Positions 33,427 through 44,220 of a stretch of 64,000 nt of DNA are shown piece after piece. Position 1 is the first letter of the stretch, and each line of letters begins with the position of its first letter. Origin of the DNA: Patagioenas fasciata (Eukaryota > Chordata > Aves > Columbiformes > Columbidae); NCBI RefSeq assembly GCF_037038585.1, contig NW_027288510.1, positions 3,787,001 through 3,851,000 of the forward strand, written 5' to 3'. The position numbers and the translations under genes were made by a program. The notes under the pieces were generated by a model that was not told the origin of the DNA, made no database searches, and saw nothing but the letters and a program-made list of their open reading frames with translations.

Positions 33427-33917
33427 ATCTCAGGACTAAAAAGAGACGCAAACCTCCTATTGAACCTCATTTCTCTTAACAGTAACACAAACTGACACAC
33501 ATTCAGCAAACCAGATAACACCATCACAGTTCTATCAAAGCTCCAAGGGTATTCAAAGTTCTCTAACACATTTGCAAACTGTCCCAGCGAAATCACAAAA
33601 GTATTGTTAGTCAGCCTTTCTAAAGATTCGCTTGACCAATTAGCAAATATAGAGCCATTCTGCTCTTTAATCTCTCCTGGAGGTTTTTCAAGGTAAAGCA
33701 GAAGCGAGTAGAAATTCATTAGCGGCTGCAGTGTAATGAAATAAACCAGTGCCATACCACACAGAATCATCATGACCGCTGTCCAGTTTCTTGTTGTTAT
33801 ATAATGAATACTTCGATTCAGAACGAAACACCAACACAGATATGGGATCAGCGAGCACAATGTAGAAAATAACTGATACAACTCATGCCACAACATCTTT
33901 AAATCGATGTAATTCAC
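33003..33917 (-). CDS. Membrane-type ORF in front of Gag (304 codons)
   Basis: The first ORF after the primer binding site. Residues 1-75 hold two or three hydrophobic segments (for example LCSLIPYLCWCFVLN and AVMMILCGMALVYFITLQPL). An Asn-rich segment with NWSSES and NNTF glycosylation sites follows, then a hydrophobic stretch (MVLSGLLNVCQFVLLL) near residue 135. Beyond about residue 165 it is Ala/Lys/Arg-rich and overlaps the Gag linker frame. The real product may end earlier or continue into Gag by a shift. It has no myristoylation start. Function unknown; it could replace Gag membrane targeting or act as an Env-like or leader protein. Confidence 0.6.
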   Translation of the reverse strand: MNYIDLKMLWHELYQLFSTLCSLIPYLCWCFVLNRSIHYITTRNWTAVMMILCGMALVYFITLQPLMNFYSLLLYLEKPPGEIKEQNGSIFANWSSESLERLTNNTFVISLGQFANVLENFEYPWSFDRTVMVLSGLLNVCQFVLLLREMRFNRRFASLFSPEICGAPSEALAKSTPGRSRKGKTAKAAAAATAPQPRLRRLKLQLLRIAPLPRALQITLLLQPQRLTRQPPRLHTLGTVAAVTTAITVTVIQTLEMNQMMVNPYQHQLLVVRKSLERPPVQQVMAQGQHQPKRHHHQDRVEMK

Positions 33918-34062
33918 TTTGCCTTAATACCACTAAATAATATCCGAATCAAACAGACGCGCGAGTATCACAACTCTATGAGTTGGCACCGTGCCAAGAA
34001 AATTGGAAGGTACGTCAGAGCAGGAGAAAAGCCAAAAATCTCCAAATTTACCCCTTTCTCTT

Positions 34063-34080
34063 GCCCCATGTTGGACACCA
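34063..34080 (-). other. Primer binding site (tRNA-Lys-like)
   Basis: The - strand reads TGGTGTCCAACATGGGGC, 6 nt inside the 5' LTR edge. This resembles the tRNA-Lys1,2 primer site TGGCGCCCAACGTGGGGC with three differences. The assignment rests on this similarity alone. Confidence 0.6.
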
Positions 34081-34086
34081 ATTATA

Positions 34087-34595
34087 TGTCGAGGGTTAGG
34101 ATTGCGGGGTGACAATCAAACCCTGGCAGATGTGTTGTCAACCTCCTCTCCCCCCCACTTCCCCCTTTTTCCCCTCCCTCTCCCCCCTTCCCACTCAGGG
34201 CAGGTGATCGGGAGGGAAAGAAGGACAGAGAGAAGAGAGTTGGAAAAGTTCAAGATATTTTACTGATGCTACTGATAAGAATAGAGAAAATAATACAAAA
34301 TATACAAAACCAATCTTGTAAGTCTCAGCAACTGCAGAGCCAGCACCCAAAGTCCTGGATTAGGCTCTGTAGCCAACCGGAGCTGGGTTCAGTCTCTCAC
34401 TGGCCTCCGTTCGCAGGGACGACCAGCAAGGTCCTCTCCTGATGTCGGCCATGAGGAAAAAGGGAAAAAGGAACGAGATCCTCGTGATCTCCCACTTTTC
34501 TATGAAGTATTCACGTGAACGGAATGTTATTCACCGTTGGTCAGTCTCTCAGTCATCAGTTTTCTCGTTGCCCCTCTCGCGAGATGTCCATCCGT
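34087..34595 (-). repeat. Provirus 5' LTR, outer part missing
   Basis: Begins at TGTCGAGGG (34,087) and matches the 3' LTR to about 34,595 (CATCCGTGCTTA), then stops matching. About 125-155 bp of outer LTR (U3 start) and any target duplication are gone. Its TATA region reads TTCATAGAAAAG instead of TATAAAA (about 34,497-34,505), so the promoter is also damaged. Confidence 0.88.
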
Positions 34596-35727
34596 GCTTA
34601 GCAGAACTGTCGCAAAACAGATGTTGGTCTGCAGTAATACTGACAAGCTTTGGACCTTTAATCTTGGAAAGGAGGTGAGGGTCAAGGGAAGGTAAAGGAA
34701 GATGTAGAGAGGTATTAGGTTTTCTTTCCTGATCGCAAAACCTACTTTTTCCATTCTGAAAATCTCAGTATTGTGTATGTAGAACTGTAAGATCTACCTG
34801 AGGATGAAATCTCGGGCTGGGAGGTAAGCGCTGTGTGCTTACCAGTACTTACAGGGCATGGTTCTCACTTTTTTGGGGAGAAAAAACATTAAAAAACAGA
34901 ACAAAACACACCACTAAATTAAAAAAGTAAGCCACTGGGTGCAATAAACTGGGTCTGCCTTTCACTCCAATACTGGGTGTCGAGTGGGAGCCTTGTGCTC
35001 GTTCTTCTGCCAGCTTGGTACGGAGATGGAGAGCTCTGCAGATGTTCCTGTTTTGGGGGACCCTTGGTAATGTGGTGTGGGTCCATCTTCAATGTGCCCA
35101 TTGAAAAATCAGTGGTGCTGGGCACCTAAATTTGAGCTGATTCTGCTCTTTGAAGAACCTGTCCATTTTTCATGAGCAGAGCCAAGAATATTTCTAAACA
35201 CCAGTGTTCCTTCCCAGTGGCTTACTCACTTTCATTGATCTTGAACAGCTGCATTAGCTGGAGTCTCAATCAGCATTGGTGGGAACAAACTATCCCCTCA
35301 GAAATTACAGCGCTGATGTAGTTAATTCTTTGTTTGAGCAAATTGATTTCAGAGGCTCGTCACAGCCCTGATCCTGCGCGTATGGGATTTCCTGGGCTTT
35401 CCTTATGGGAATTGTTTCCTGGAAGCCAAGTCTGCTTGGAAATATTGACAAGGCCAGATGCAGATGTTTTTTTGTTGTTTTGTGGTTTTTTTTATTGCTT
35501 CTAAAGCTTTGTCTGCAACAGGGTGACCGTGGGGAGAACTAAAGTAAGATTAAGAGAGAACTTGGGGCTGGAGCAGTCAGAACCTCTGCTGCACTGTAAG
35601 ACAATTCCCCTCACACAGATGCCAAAGAAGCTGTTACATGGGGATTTTTAACTATGGGCATGAGAGAACCATAAGCAGCCTCAGCCTGATGGATTTTCTG
35701 GGGAGATGTTGTTTCCCTTGTTGTGTC

Positions 35728-35930
35728 ATAAAATCACAGAACAGTTTGGGTTGAAGGGACCTCCCCAGCTCCCCCAGTGCCCCCCCTGCCATGACAGGGA
35801 CATCTTCACCAGCTCAGGTTGCTCAGAGCCCGTCCAGCCTGGCCTGGGATGTCTCCAGGGATGGTTCAGCCACCACCTCTCTGGCCAGGCTCTCACTACC
35901 CTTGGTGTAAAAACAAATTTCTTCCCCATG
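35728..35930 (-). repeat. CR1 LINE fragment, reverse orientation
   Basis: AAATCACAGAACAGTTTGGG start, then CCATGACAGGGACATCTTCA and the CTCTCACTACCCTTGGTGTA block. Confidence 0.82.
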
Positions 35931-36571
35931 TCTGGTTTGAGGTTGTGTGGAAAGAGCCAAGATCCTGGTGTGTTTCAACGTATGTATGCAATAATGTACA
36001 TCTGTGAATCATTCCCTTGGCCTTGGAAGATCATTGAAGGCTTTAAAATCGCTGCTGCTGCCAGCAAAATGCATTATCCACAAGCTGCTGAAGGGCATAG
36101 GGAAAAAGTCAGAGAAGAGACCTATTTGTTGCATTCCTGGGCTGCGAGGTCCTGTTTTTGTCCAGCTGCCCAGCCGGGAGTGTTGCTGCTCTTGTTACTG
36201 GTTCCACACTCCCACACAACTCCTGCCACTGCTCGGGGCTCAGACCATCTCTGCACAGGAGCTGACGTCTGGGGGACCAAGGTAAAGTGGTTAAAAAATA
36301 AGGTACTTCCAAAAGTCTGTCCTGAATTATGGAAACCCTAGAACAAATGCCAAGTCCCCATGAAGCCAAAAAGTCTTACGCGTACATTCAGATTTTTAGC
36401 AAGTTGATTAAATGCTTAAACAATATTTGAACTCGGGCCTGAAGGATCAGGCTTTATTAATTGTGTGAGTATAATTGTGGTAAAATAAGTGGTGGCAAGG
36501 AAGGTTTAAATCTGCTCACAGGCGCTGAACTGCGTTGTTGTGAGATAGCTCGGTGACATCTCGTGATGCGT

Positions 36572-36852
36572 TATAGAATCATATAGGTTGGAAACGAGCT
36601 TTAATATAATTGAATCCAACTGTTAACCCAACACTGCTGAGTCCACCACTGAACCAGGTCCCTAAGCACCACACCTACGTGTGTTCTAAACCCCTCCAGG
36701 GATGGTGACTCCACCACTGCCCTGGGCAGCCGTTCCAATGCTCAACAGCCCCTTTAGTGAAGAAACCTTTCCTTTCAGGCAGTTCAGAGATCAGAAGGTC
36801 TCCCCTCAGCTCCTGTTCTCCAGCTGAACCCCCAGGTCCTCAGCTGCTCCCA
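36572..36852 (-). repeat. CR1 LINE fragment, reverse orientation
   Basis: TATAGAATCATATAGGTTGG start, then CTCCAGGGATGGTGACTCCA and CAGTTCAGAGATCAGAAGGT, shared with the copy at 19.6 kb. Confidence 0.85.
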
Positions 36853-39800
36853 TCACACTTGTGCTCCAGCCCCTCACCAGCTTTGTTATCCCCTGATCTG
36901 TTGGTATCTGCAGGATTTGAGGTGTCAAGTCCCAGATTAATGCATGCAAGGTAGGACAGGCACACACACAAATATCTACAAAGCAACAGAGTGTTTCTAA
37001 TTAAAAGAAAATTGTTAATTAGTTGAGCCTCCTTGGTCAGTGCTGGGTGAGCAAGAGCCTCATACCTGCCTGTTGCTGCAGGAGTGCTTGAAAAAATACA
37101 ATGAACCCTGCTTGGTTTGCAGAATTTTGGGAAAGGTGCTGAGCTGGAGAACATAAGTCATGAATAGTAGCAATGCCACTTGTTATTGTGTGGTAAAGAA
37201 GGACGTTTTCACAGCTGGAATAAACCACCAGAATTTGGGAAATCTGGGTATACTGCCCAGCTGGGTGCTGAACAGCTCTTCACTTGTGCATCAAGCCACG
37301 GGGTGAGTAGTGTGTTCTGTTTCTTGGCAGGAAGGTGATGGAGCCAGACCTACAAAAGCTTTGTCTTAAGCCATTGTGATAGTACAGCTGCTTTTTTGGT
37401 CGCTCTCCGCTGCCTTGGCAGACTCCCTCTCGCTGGATTTTAAAAGTGTTTTGCCTCTGTCGTGTTTTGAATTTTGTTTTCCCTTTAGGATCCATACCTT
37501 CTCTTCTAGGCTCTCCCAGCCGCAGTGTTTCCCAGTCAAGCTAATTCATCACTGATTCACAGTGGAAACTGCCAGTTTGGTGGGGTTTATGTTTTGAGTT
37601 AGTTTTCTAAGTCTGGCAGCATCCAAACACAAAGACAGGGAGAAATGACTCGTCTGTTACTTAATTTAATGCTTGTTTTGGGAAATCTAAATCCAAATGT
37701 GTATGGGACTCATATTAGGACTCCAGTGCTGGATTTTATTTTTCTTTTTGCCATTGTTGGCAGGGCCGAATTCACCTCCAGAATAAGCGCAGTCATCGGT
37801 CTGTGTGACACTAAGCTCGGTTCTCTGCTTGGACCAGACGGCGTTTGGAGCTGCCCAAAGTGACTGAAAGCTGAAGTGGGCTTTTGCTGCAGCATCTAAA
37901 TGATTCTGAGGGCTCTAGCGACCCTTACAAAGCCAAAAGTACCTTGCTATCTTCTTTAGTCTCTCACAAACATGCTGAGTCCTGCTTTAGAGGGCTGAGC
38001 TCTCCGGAAACATCGGGTGGGACCAGCTTTGGCTGTAGCCCTCATAGCAAGAGTGGGGGACACAGCTCTGACTCAAAGACCAAGCCATTTGGTGACAGTG
38101 ACAGAACCTTTTTGTCTCCTAGACTTCTCTGGAGATCCCAGACTGGCCAGATTCCCCATGAGGGTTTATGCTTGTGTGAGGAAACTTCTTAGAAATAGCT
38201 GTAGAATTCAGCCTTTTTTAGTAGGCTGGAAGGTGGCAGCTCAATTGACCTTGCCAAACTTTAACCAACAGTAAGAGAGCAGGGCCCGAGCTGCCATAGC
38301 CTGTGAGTCTGTATTATTTCTAATAAAAGAGGAAAGATGGGGCTCTGCAGGTGATCTCCTTCCTATTCTGTCTTGCTCCTTCAAACATGTGAGGGCACGG
38401 AGGGGTTCAAGGTCCAACCTGAGTATTTGGGTATCTCTGGCATGCAGAGATATGCTTCCTCCATCGCTGTTTCTTTTGAGACATAGAGTCTCTCTGAATG
38501 CTTTATTGCTGCTCTGCTTTGTGGAGGACGGCCAAGGGGAGCTACTGGTGCTTTTGTCACCAGTTTCTGTGCTATGGTTGTTAGGAGTGGTCTGCTAACA
38601 GGCTTTCCATTGACTTTGGGCTTCGCTTTGGACGAGGCTCCGCAGATTTAGGGCACGTGGCCAACTTATGGCTCTTGTTTCAGTGGAACTCAATCTTGGA
38701 CTACATCCCATAGCAAGCCTGGTGGGTAAACTGGATCTCTGGCTGCAAGCGGAGAAAAAGCAAGAGGGATGGCTGAACTGGATATCTGTGGCTTTTCCTG
38801 GGACTTGGTTACGTGCCCAGCTCAGTCCTGCAGCAACCCTGGAAAGCCAAGGATGTCCTCCTCCTGGGAGCCGTTCTCAATGCAGCCCCAGCCGTCAGCA
38901 GCACCCTGACCATCGTCATCCATGTACGTGCTTGGCAGGGCGATGGGAAGGGGCCGCTTGGACCGGAGGGGCTGAATTTGGCTCTCGTAGCAATCAAGGA
39001 TTTGGGAGCAGATGACTCAGACAGTGCTGATCCATTCTCTGTGTACATTTTTTTGCTGTGTTATGTTACACTGGGATGGGGGCAGAACCCATTGCCCTCC
39101 TCAAGCCTTTACAGTCTTTGAAACATCATCAGGATGGGAAAGGATCCTCTAAGGAACTTCAATTTTCCATAGAATCATAGAAACTGCCTCCAGTTCTGGC
39201 TCTGCTTTGCAGGACGCACTTCTTGAATGTGAAGTGCTTACATCTCTTCAAAGCCCTTTCTCCCTGCCTGTTTGCCAAAGGGAAGAATTGATAAATGTTA
39301 AATTCAGTAGCAAAATCACCGCAGGCCCCTGGCCATAGAGTTTCCCACAATTTGTGTTACGAGGTGACCCAGATTCTGACGAACCAGAGGCACACAGGGT
39401 TGGTTTTGTCCTGTAGTACTTTTCCTATACAGATGGTGAAGGTGATTTTTTTCCCTTTGCCCTAGTGCCTGAGGTAAATAAACTGTAAATAGCTTGGGAG
39501 AGCAGGCTGGGATGTGGAGGAGTAAAAAAGGGTGATTTTGATTCTCAAGGGTGTGGAGGAAAACAGGAGGAGAACCATCGAAGCCTAAATTAACTCCCTC
39601 TTGCAAACACAGTTTGATCAGACATTATCAGGCTAAATATATGAGCAGTCTGTAAAAGGAGCAGTTTTCCTCCGGTGCTACTGCTCACATGTTACTCAAT
39701 TAAAACAGTAGGAGCTTAATGTTGCGCTTACTTTTCCGCTATTAGCGGTACTTGTGTTTTTTTGGGAGGGGGCTACTTTACTGAACATGGCCAATGAGGG

Positions 39801-41714
39801 TTTGTGTCCATGGTAAGACTTCTGCTTAAAGCCAAAGTAAATATTGAGGTGGTTATAGTTATACCGACATAAGCCCCTATATGAACATTCTTGCTCAAGC
39901 TTTTCTAAAATTTAACTTCTATTTATTGGAAATAGGTTTAAATCTGAATGGAAAAAGTTGCCGTGTTACTGGAATAGGTGTGTCCATCTGTAGAGCTGTT
40001 CCAGTTTAATTTATTAAGCTTTATCTTCAGAAAAGAGTGGCGGGAATTTAATATATATTTCGTTGTTGTTTCTTCCTTGTCACTCCCCCAACCTTAACTG
40101 GTTGTGTCGCACAGGCTGTAGGTTGTAAATCTTGCAGGAGACCTTTTTTCTTTAAATTTTAGCCTTTGTTAATCAGCTCTTGAACATGAAGTTGCCTCCC
40201 TTTTAGTGCAAAGGTTGTGGGTCTAACTGGTCTCTTTTGAGGGAATCCTGCTGTTGAAGCCGCCTCCCCCAATAACTGGTTGCAGGCGGAGTGTGTTGGC
40301 TTTGGCTTGAGAGGTGCCTGCAGGGAATCTCCTGAACTTCATCAGGTCCTGCACCTGGGGTGGAAGAACCCTTCACAGGGATGTAGGCTGGGGACTAACT
40401 AATCCACTCCAAAAATGTGATTTACCTCACCTATCAGGAGCATTTCCCAAGGGGAGTCAGCACGGGATGCTGCCAGCAGTGTCCTCCATGTGGTGCTTTC
40501 TTACCCTTGGTTTATCACACCTACGGTCTCATCCCATGGCCTCGTCTCACTGTACCAGCCCTGTCACAAGCGTTGACAACTCCATCCCTGCATCTCAACC
40601 CTTCCTGACTGTCCTCACCCAGGGAAAGGACGCTCAGTTTGCCAGAAACAAGGAGATGTGCACCATGGACAACAGACCACCAGTGACGGTGGTGACATCT
40701 GCAGCAGAAATGCCCTTATGAGTCTCCAAAATGGATTTAGAATCCAAGTGGTCCATCCGAGTTAGAACAATGAAGTTTTAACTGTCTGCTCAGCTTCTTG
40801 ACATCCTACAAACTATTACAGAATGTGTACGATGGGGCCTGTCCTGATGTTCCTCTTACGGCTTGAGGAGCTCTCACTGCCAGTGGGAAGTCCTGCTCAT
40901 ATTTTTATTTGCCTGTTTTTTCCTGTGCGGGGGTTGTTATTTCAAAAAAGGGAGGAAAAAAAGAAGTGTCTGTTTTTCCATACAGTGATAACGCAAATAC
41001 CATAGCTGCTATTTTTTTTCCGGGGGGATAGGTGGACTGGTTCAGATATTAAAATAGGAGTAAGCGCAGATTTTGTTTGATCTTAAATGTTAATTGTTCA
41101 GAGACTAATAGTGATAATTACTTTTCAGAATAGCTTGAGTCATTTGTTGGGTTTTTTTTTAAATTGTGTTGTTTTTGAGGCTCCAAGCTGGAAAAACAAA
41201 GGTTTGCCAATGTGCTGGTCGTAGGGCAAGTTTCGTCCAGGGTGTGACAAATTTTACTGCCTTTGAGAACTCTTGGGCTTAGAAATGCTGCTGGGTGGAT
41301 GGTCCTGGAGACTTGAGTTAGGTATTTGCGCCAGTTTTGTCTCATCAATGTCCTTGTTAAAGGTCTACTGGGCTGTGAATTTACCTTTTAAATAACACCA
41401 CCATTACAGCTTGGGCAGTAAAATGCCGTTTTTCTTCTGGCAGTTTCCTTGTGGGTAGATGTAGAGATTCCTGTGTCTCACGTCTGTCTGGGGGTTGTCA
41501 GGTGTTGGGGTCTTCTGGGGTGGGTTGTGTGAAGAGCATGCTGCCCTACCAGGAGCAGGATGGAGAACCCCGGGTGTATGGGATCTGGTTGTCCCCACTG
41601 ATCTTACACAAGGATAGAAGGTCTGGGATGGGGCCTGATGAGAGAAACAGGCATGTACACCAGACTCTAGGATTTGTAGGCTTACTTTAAGGGTTTGCAA
41701 GATCTTTAAGACTG

Positions 41715-41921
41715 GCCTGGGCCTGGCAAAGAGGTGGTAAAACACCAGCCAGAGAGGTGGTGGATGAACCATCCCTGGAGACATCCCAGGCCAGGCTGGA
41801 CGGGGCTCTGAGCACCCTGAGCTGGTGAAGATGTCCCTGTCATGGCAGGGGGGAACTGGGGGAGCTTTGAAGGTCCCTTCCAACCCAAACTGTGATTCTG
41901 TGGTGTAAGATGGACTCTGAC
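41715..41921 (+). repeat. CR1 LINE 3' fragment
   Basis: Sense copy of the 35.7-kb subfamily, ending AACCCAAACTGTGATTCTGTG. The 281-codon - strand ORF over 41,404-42,249 is readthrough of this element and flanking sequence. Confidence 0.82.
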
Positions 41922-43628
41922 ATTCTTCAGGAAGGCCACCATCATCTTTGCTTGGTTTGCATGACACGTACTTGCAGTGTGGTCCTGCTGTGTGGCAGGA
42001 GCTTCCTGGTGCCACTGCAGCTCCAGCAATGACAATGAACAACAAAACCATTTTCACAGTTCTTTGGTATTTTAGGAATTTTGGAGCTGTTGACTGTGCA
42101 GCTGGCGTGTGGGAGGAAAGCTGAACGAGAGCAGTGAAATGCGCAAGGGCAGCAGGAAGCCCAAGCAAGTGTATTAGAGCAGGGACTGGGGTGGAGTCTG
42201 CGATCTGTGAAATACATGGAGCAAGTTGGACACCAGTCTGTTCTGCCAAGTCAACACTGATGGTTTAGTTCAGTTAAACATCCTCGCGAAGCTGGATTTG
42301 CAGTGCAGTCCAACCCAGGGTCTGGGTCAAAAGCAAACCCCGAAGTTATGACGAAACCCAGCCTTGCTCTGGCATAGGAGAGCAGCTAATAGCAAAGAAA
42401 TCAACCCTCATTCACTAGCTGAACTTCCCTTATTTATTGCTTTGCTGGACAGGAATAAATACTCAACAAATAAGCTTCCTGTCCTTAAATTATTGCATTC
42501 TTCTGCGTTCTTGATTCCTTTTATTTTTAAATTAAACCAGGCTAAACCCCACGGGATTGATGTCCTCTCATTGCATGAGCTAGAAAGGGTTCATGGTCTG
42601 ATTCTCGTCTGGAGGATCACACGATGACTTGGGGTGGAGGTATTTTCCTGAAATAGTTTGGAGCAGCTCTAGGGTTTGGGATGTGCTCCCTTTCTCCCTT
42701 CAGTGTCTCCCCTCCCTCCTTTCTTCCCTCCCAGCTACAGGGATCTCTGACTTCAAGTAGGATGGAGGATGCTGTGGGAGATGCCTTTGGGTCTCTGGAG
42801 CTGGGGGACAAGAGAGGCGATTAAGAGCAGCTGACAGGGGCTTAGCACAGCCTTCCAGCCCCCTCCCCTTGGGGATGTGTTCCATACCCTCTTTGCTGTC
42901 TCTCCACGAGACCTTTTGGGAGTATTTCTACTCCCAGAGGAATTTAAAGGTGTAAATTCTCAGTGGAGCTGTGGCTGCACAGGTTGTGTCCTGCCATGGG
43001 GCTGTGCTGCCGTTTGCCCAGGGAAAAATGAGCAGCCCTTTGGCTGGAGGGAATTTTCGGTGGGATCCACCATGGCCAGGTGTCGGATCCGCAAAGTCGT
43101 GGTCCCGGGGAAGCGCAGGCTGGGAATGAGGAGCCGGGCTGTGCCGATGAGCTCCTGGCTTCTTTGGGAGCGTTTCCATGTGATTCCCATCAGGAACATG
43201 GATCTGTGCGTCCTGTTCCAGTTTGTGCAGCTGCACAGCTCAACCCCAAGGAGGAAAAAAAACCAACATTCTTCAGATGCTGCTTTTGGGGAGGGTGGGG
43301 GAAGGAGCAGGCGGGTTCCTTCCACCCCGTTGTTTGAGACTGAGCGCTGTTGCAGCGTTTTAAGAGAGCCCAGCATCTGCACAAAGCTCCTCTGTGTGTT
43401 TTTACAAACTTAGAACCTCCATGTGAGGAAACAGCAGCCGTCTCTGAGCCCCAGCCTTTTCAGCTTAAACACAGAGTATGGGGACAATACAGCAAGCAGA
43501 ACAAAATCCCCGTGCCTCTAGAGGTAGGATCTTCACAGCTATAATAACTTACCTGCGGCCATTCATGTGGTGGTGGCCTGTCGTGTCTTTCCCAGTGGGT
43601 GAACTGGACATTTAAACGGACGTGGCTG

Positions 43629-43775
43629 GAATCATAGAACCGTTTTGGTTGGAGAAGATGTTTAAGATCATCAAGTCCAACCGTTGACCTCACACTGCCA
43701 AGTCCACCTCTAATCCACGTCCCCGAGAGCCTCATCTATGCGTCTTTTAAACCTTCCCAGGGATGGTGACAGTTG
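43629..43775 (-). repeat. CR1 LINE fragment, reverse orientation
   Basis: GAATCATAGAACCGTTTTGG then ATCATCAAGTCCAACCGTTG; about 330 bp upstream of COLGALT2 exon 2. Confidence 0.82.
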
Positions 43776-44109
43776 GCAAGGAGAATTCACCGTGTGGTCA
43801 TTAAGAACAGAATTCAGTCCTGTACCTGCTTGATGCTAAAGCTGCTGTGGTCTCGATGAGGCAGGAGGAGATGAGCAGAGGGGAGAGATGTGCAAGGATG
43901 CCCGCGTTCTGGCTTTGTGGGGAATCTGGGCTTTGCTCTGTGCTTAAACAAGGACTTGCACCTCTGTGGAGCTGCCCCGAGTTCTTCCAGGAACTGGATG
44001 TGCCTGTAATAAATAGCTCGTGCCTCTGTTTGACTCAATTGCTGGCTGGGAAAAAGCGAAGGACCTAAACCGTGTGTTAATGGGGCTCTTTGTGCTCTCA
44101 TTTTTCCAG

Positions 44110-44220
44110 GGTGGCCACTGCCCGCAATGTTGACAGCACCACAGCAATGCTTAGAGAGTGGCTGAAGAACGTGCAGAACCTCTACCACGGTGTGGAGTGG
44201 AGACCGATGGAAGAGCCCCG
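44110..44220 (+). pseudogene. COLGALT2: COLGALT2 exon 2
   Basis: Acceptor ttccag, donor CCCCG|gtgagc. It reads [20 protein letters not shown] and VEWRPMEEP. The family-conserved TDHN is replaced by TARN (Asp to Ala, His to Arg). It starts with the last base of an expected Trp codon whose first part would be in the missing exon 1. Confidence 0.9.

Larger units (their letters stand above)
28256..34595 (-). mobile_element. Decayed ERVL-like endogenous retrovirus, reverse orientation
   Basis: In - strand order: truncated 5' LTR, primer binding site, a membrane-type ORF, Gag, protease, RT, RNase H, integrase, polypurine tract, 3' LTR. No env is present: integrase is followed directly by about 360 bp and the LTR. 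The YIDD-type reverse transcriptase and the 5-bp target duplication of its solo-LTR relative at 14 kb favour an ERVL (class III-like) lineage. The two LTRs remain very similar by eye, so insertion is probably not ancient, yet every gene has stops, shifts or deletions. It cannot be autonomous as read. The outer end of the 5' LTR is missing. Confidence 0.92.
34596..44109 (+). other. Non-coding stretch before COLGALT2 exon 2
   Basis: About 9.5 kb with CR1 fragments at 35.7, 36.6, 41.7 and 43.6 kb and otherwise unique sequence. No dynein exon and no COLGALT2 exon 1 (signal peptide, LARNAAHTLPH-like block) was recognised. If the COLGALT2 copy is collinear with the normal gene, this is the 3' part of intron 1. 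ORFs at 36-42 kb are CR1 readthrough or chance. Confidence 0.6.

Noticed and set aside
39165..39190. Tiny CR1-tail-like string ATAGAATCATAGAAAC
   Set aside because: Too short to call an element, with no CR1 body beside it.
41404..42249. 281-codon ORF on the - strand
   Set aside because: Runs through a CR1 copy; the translated middle is the same CR1 text as at 35.7 kb.
42877..43413. 178-codon ORF as candidate COLGALT2 exon 1
   Set aside because: Lacks a signal peptide followed by the LARNAAHTLPH-like block and has no donor in the phase needed for exon 2.
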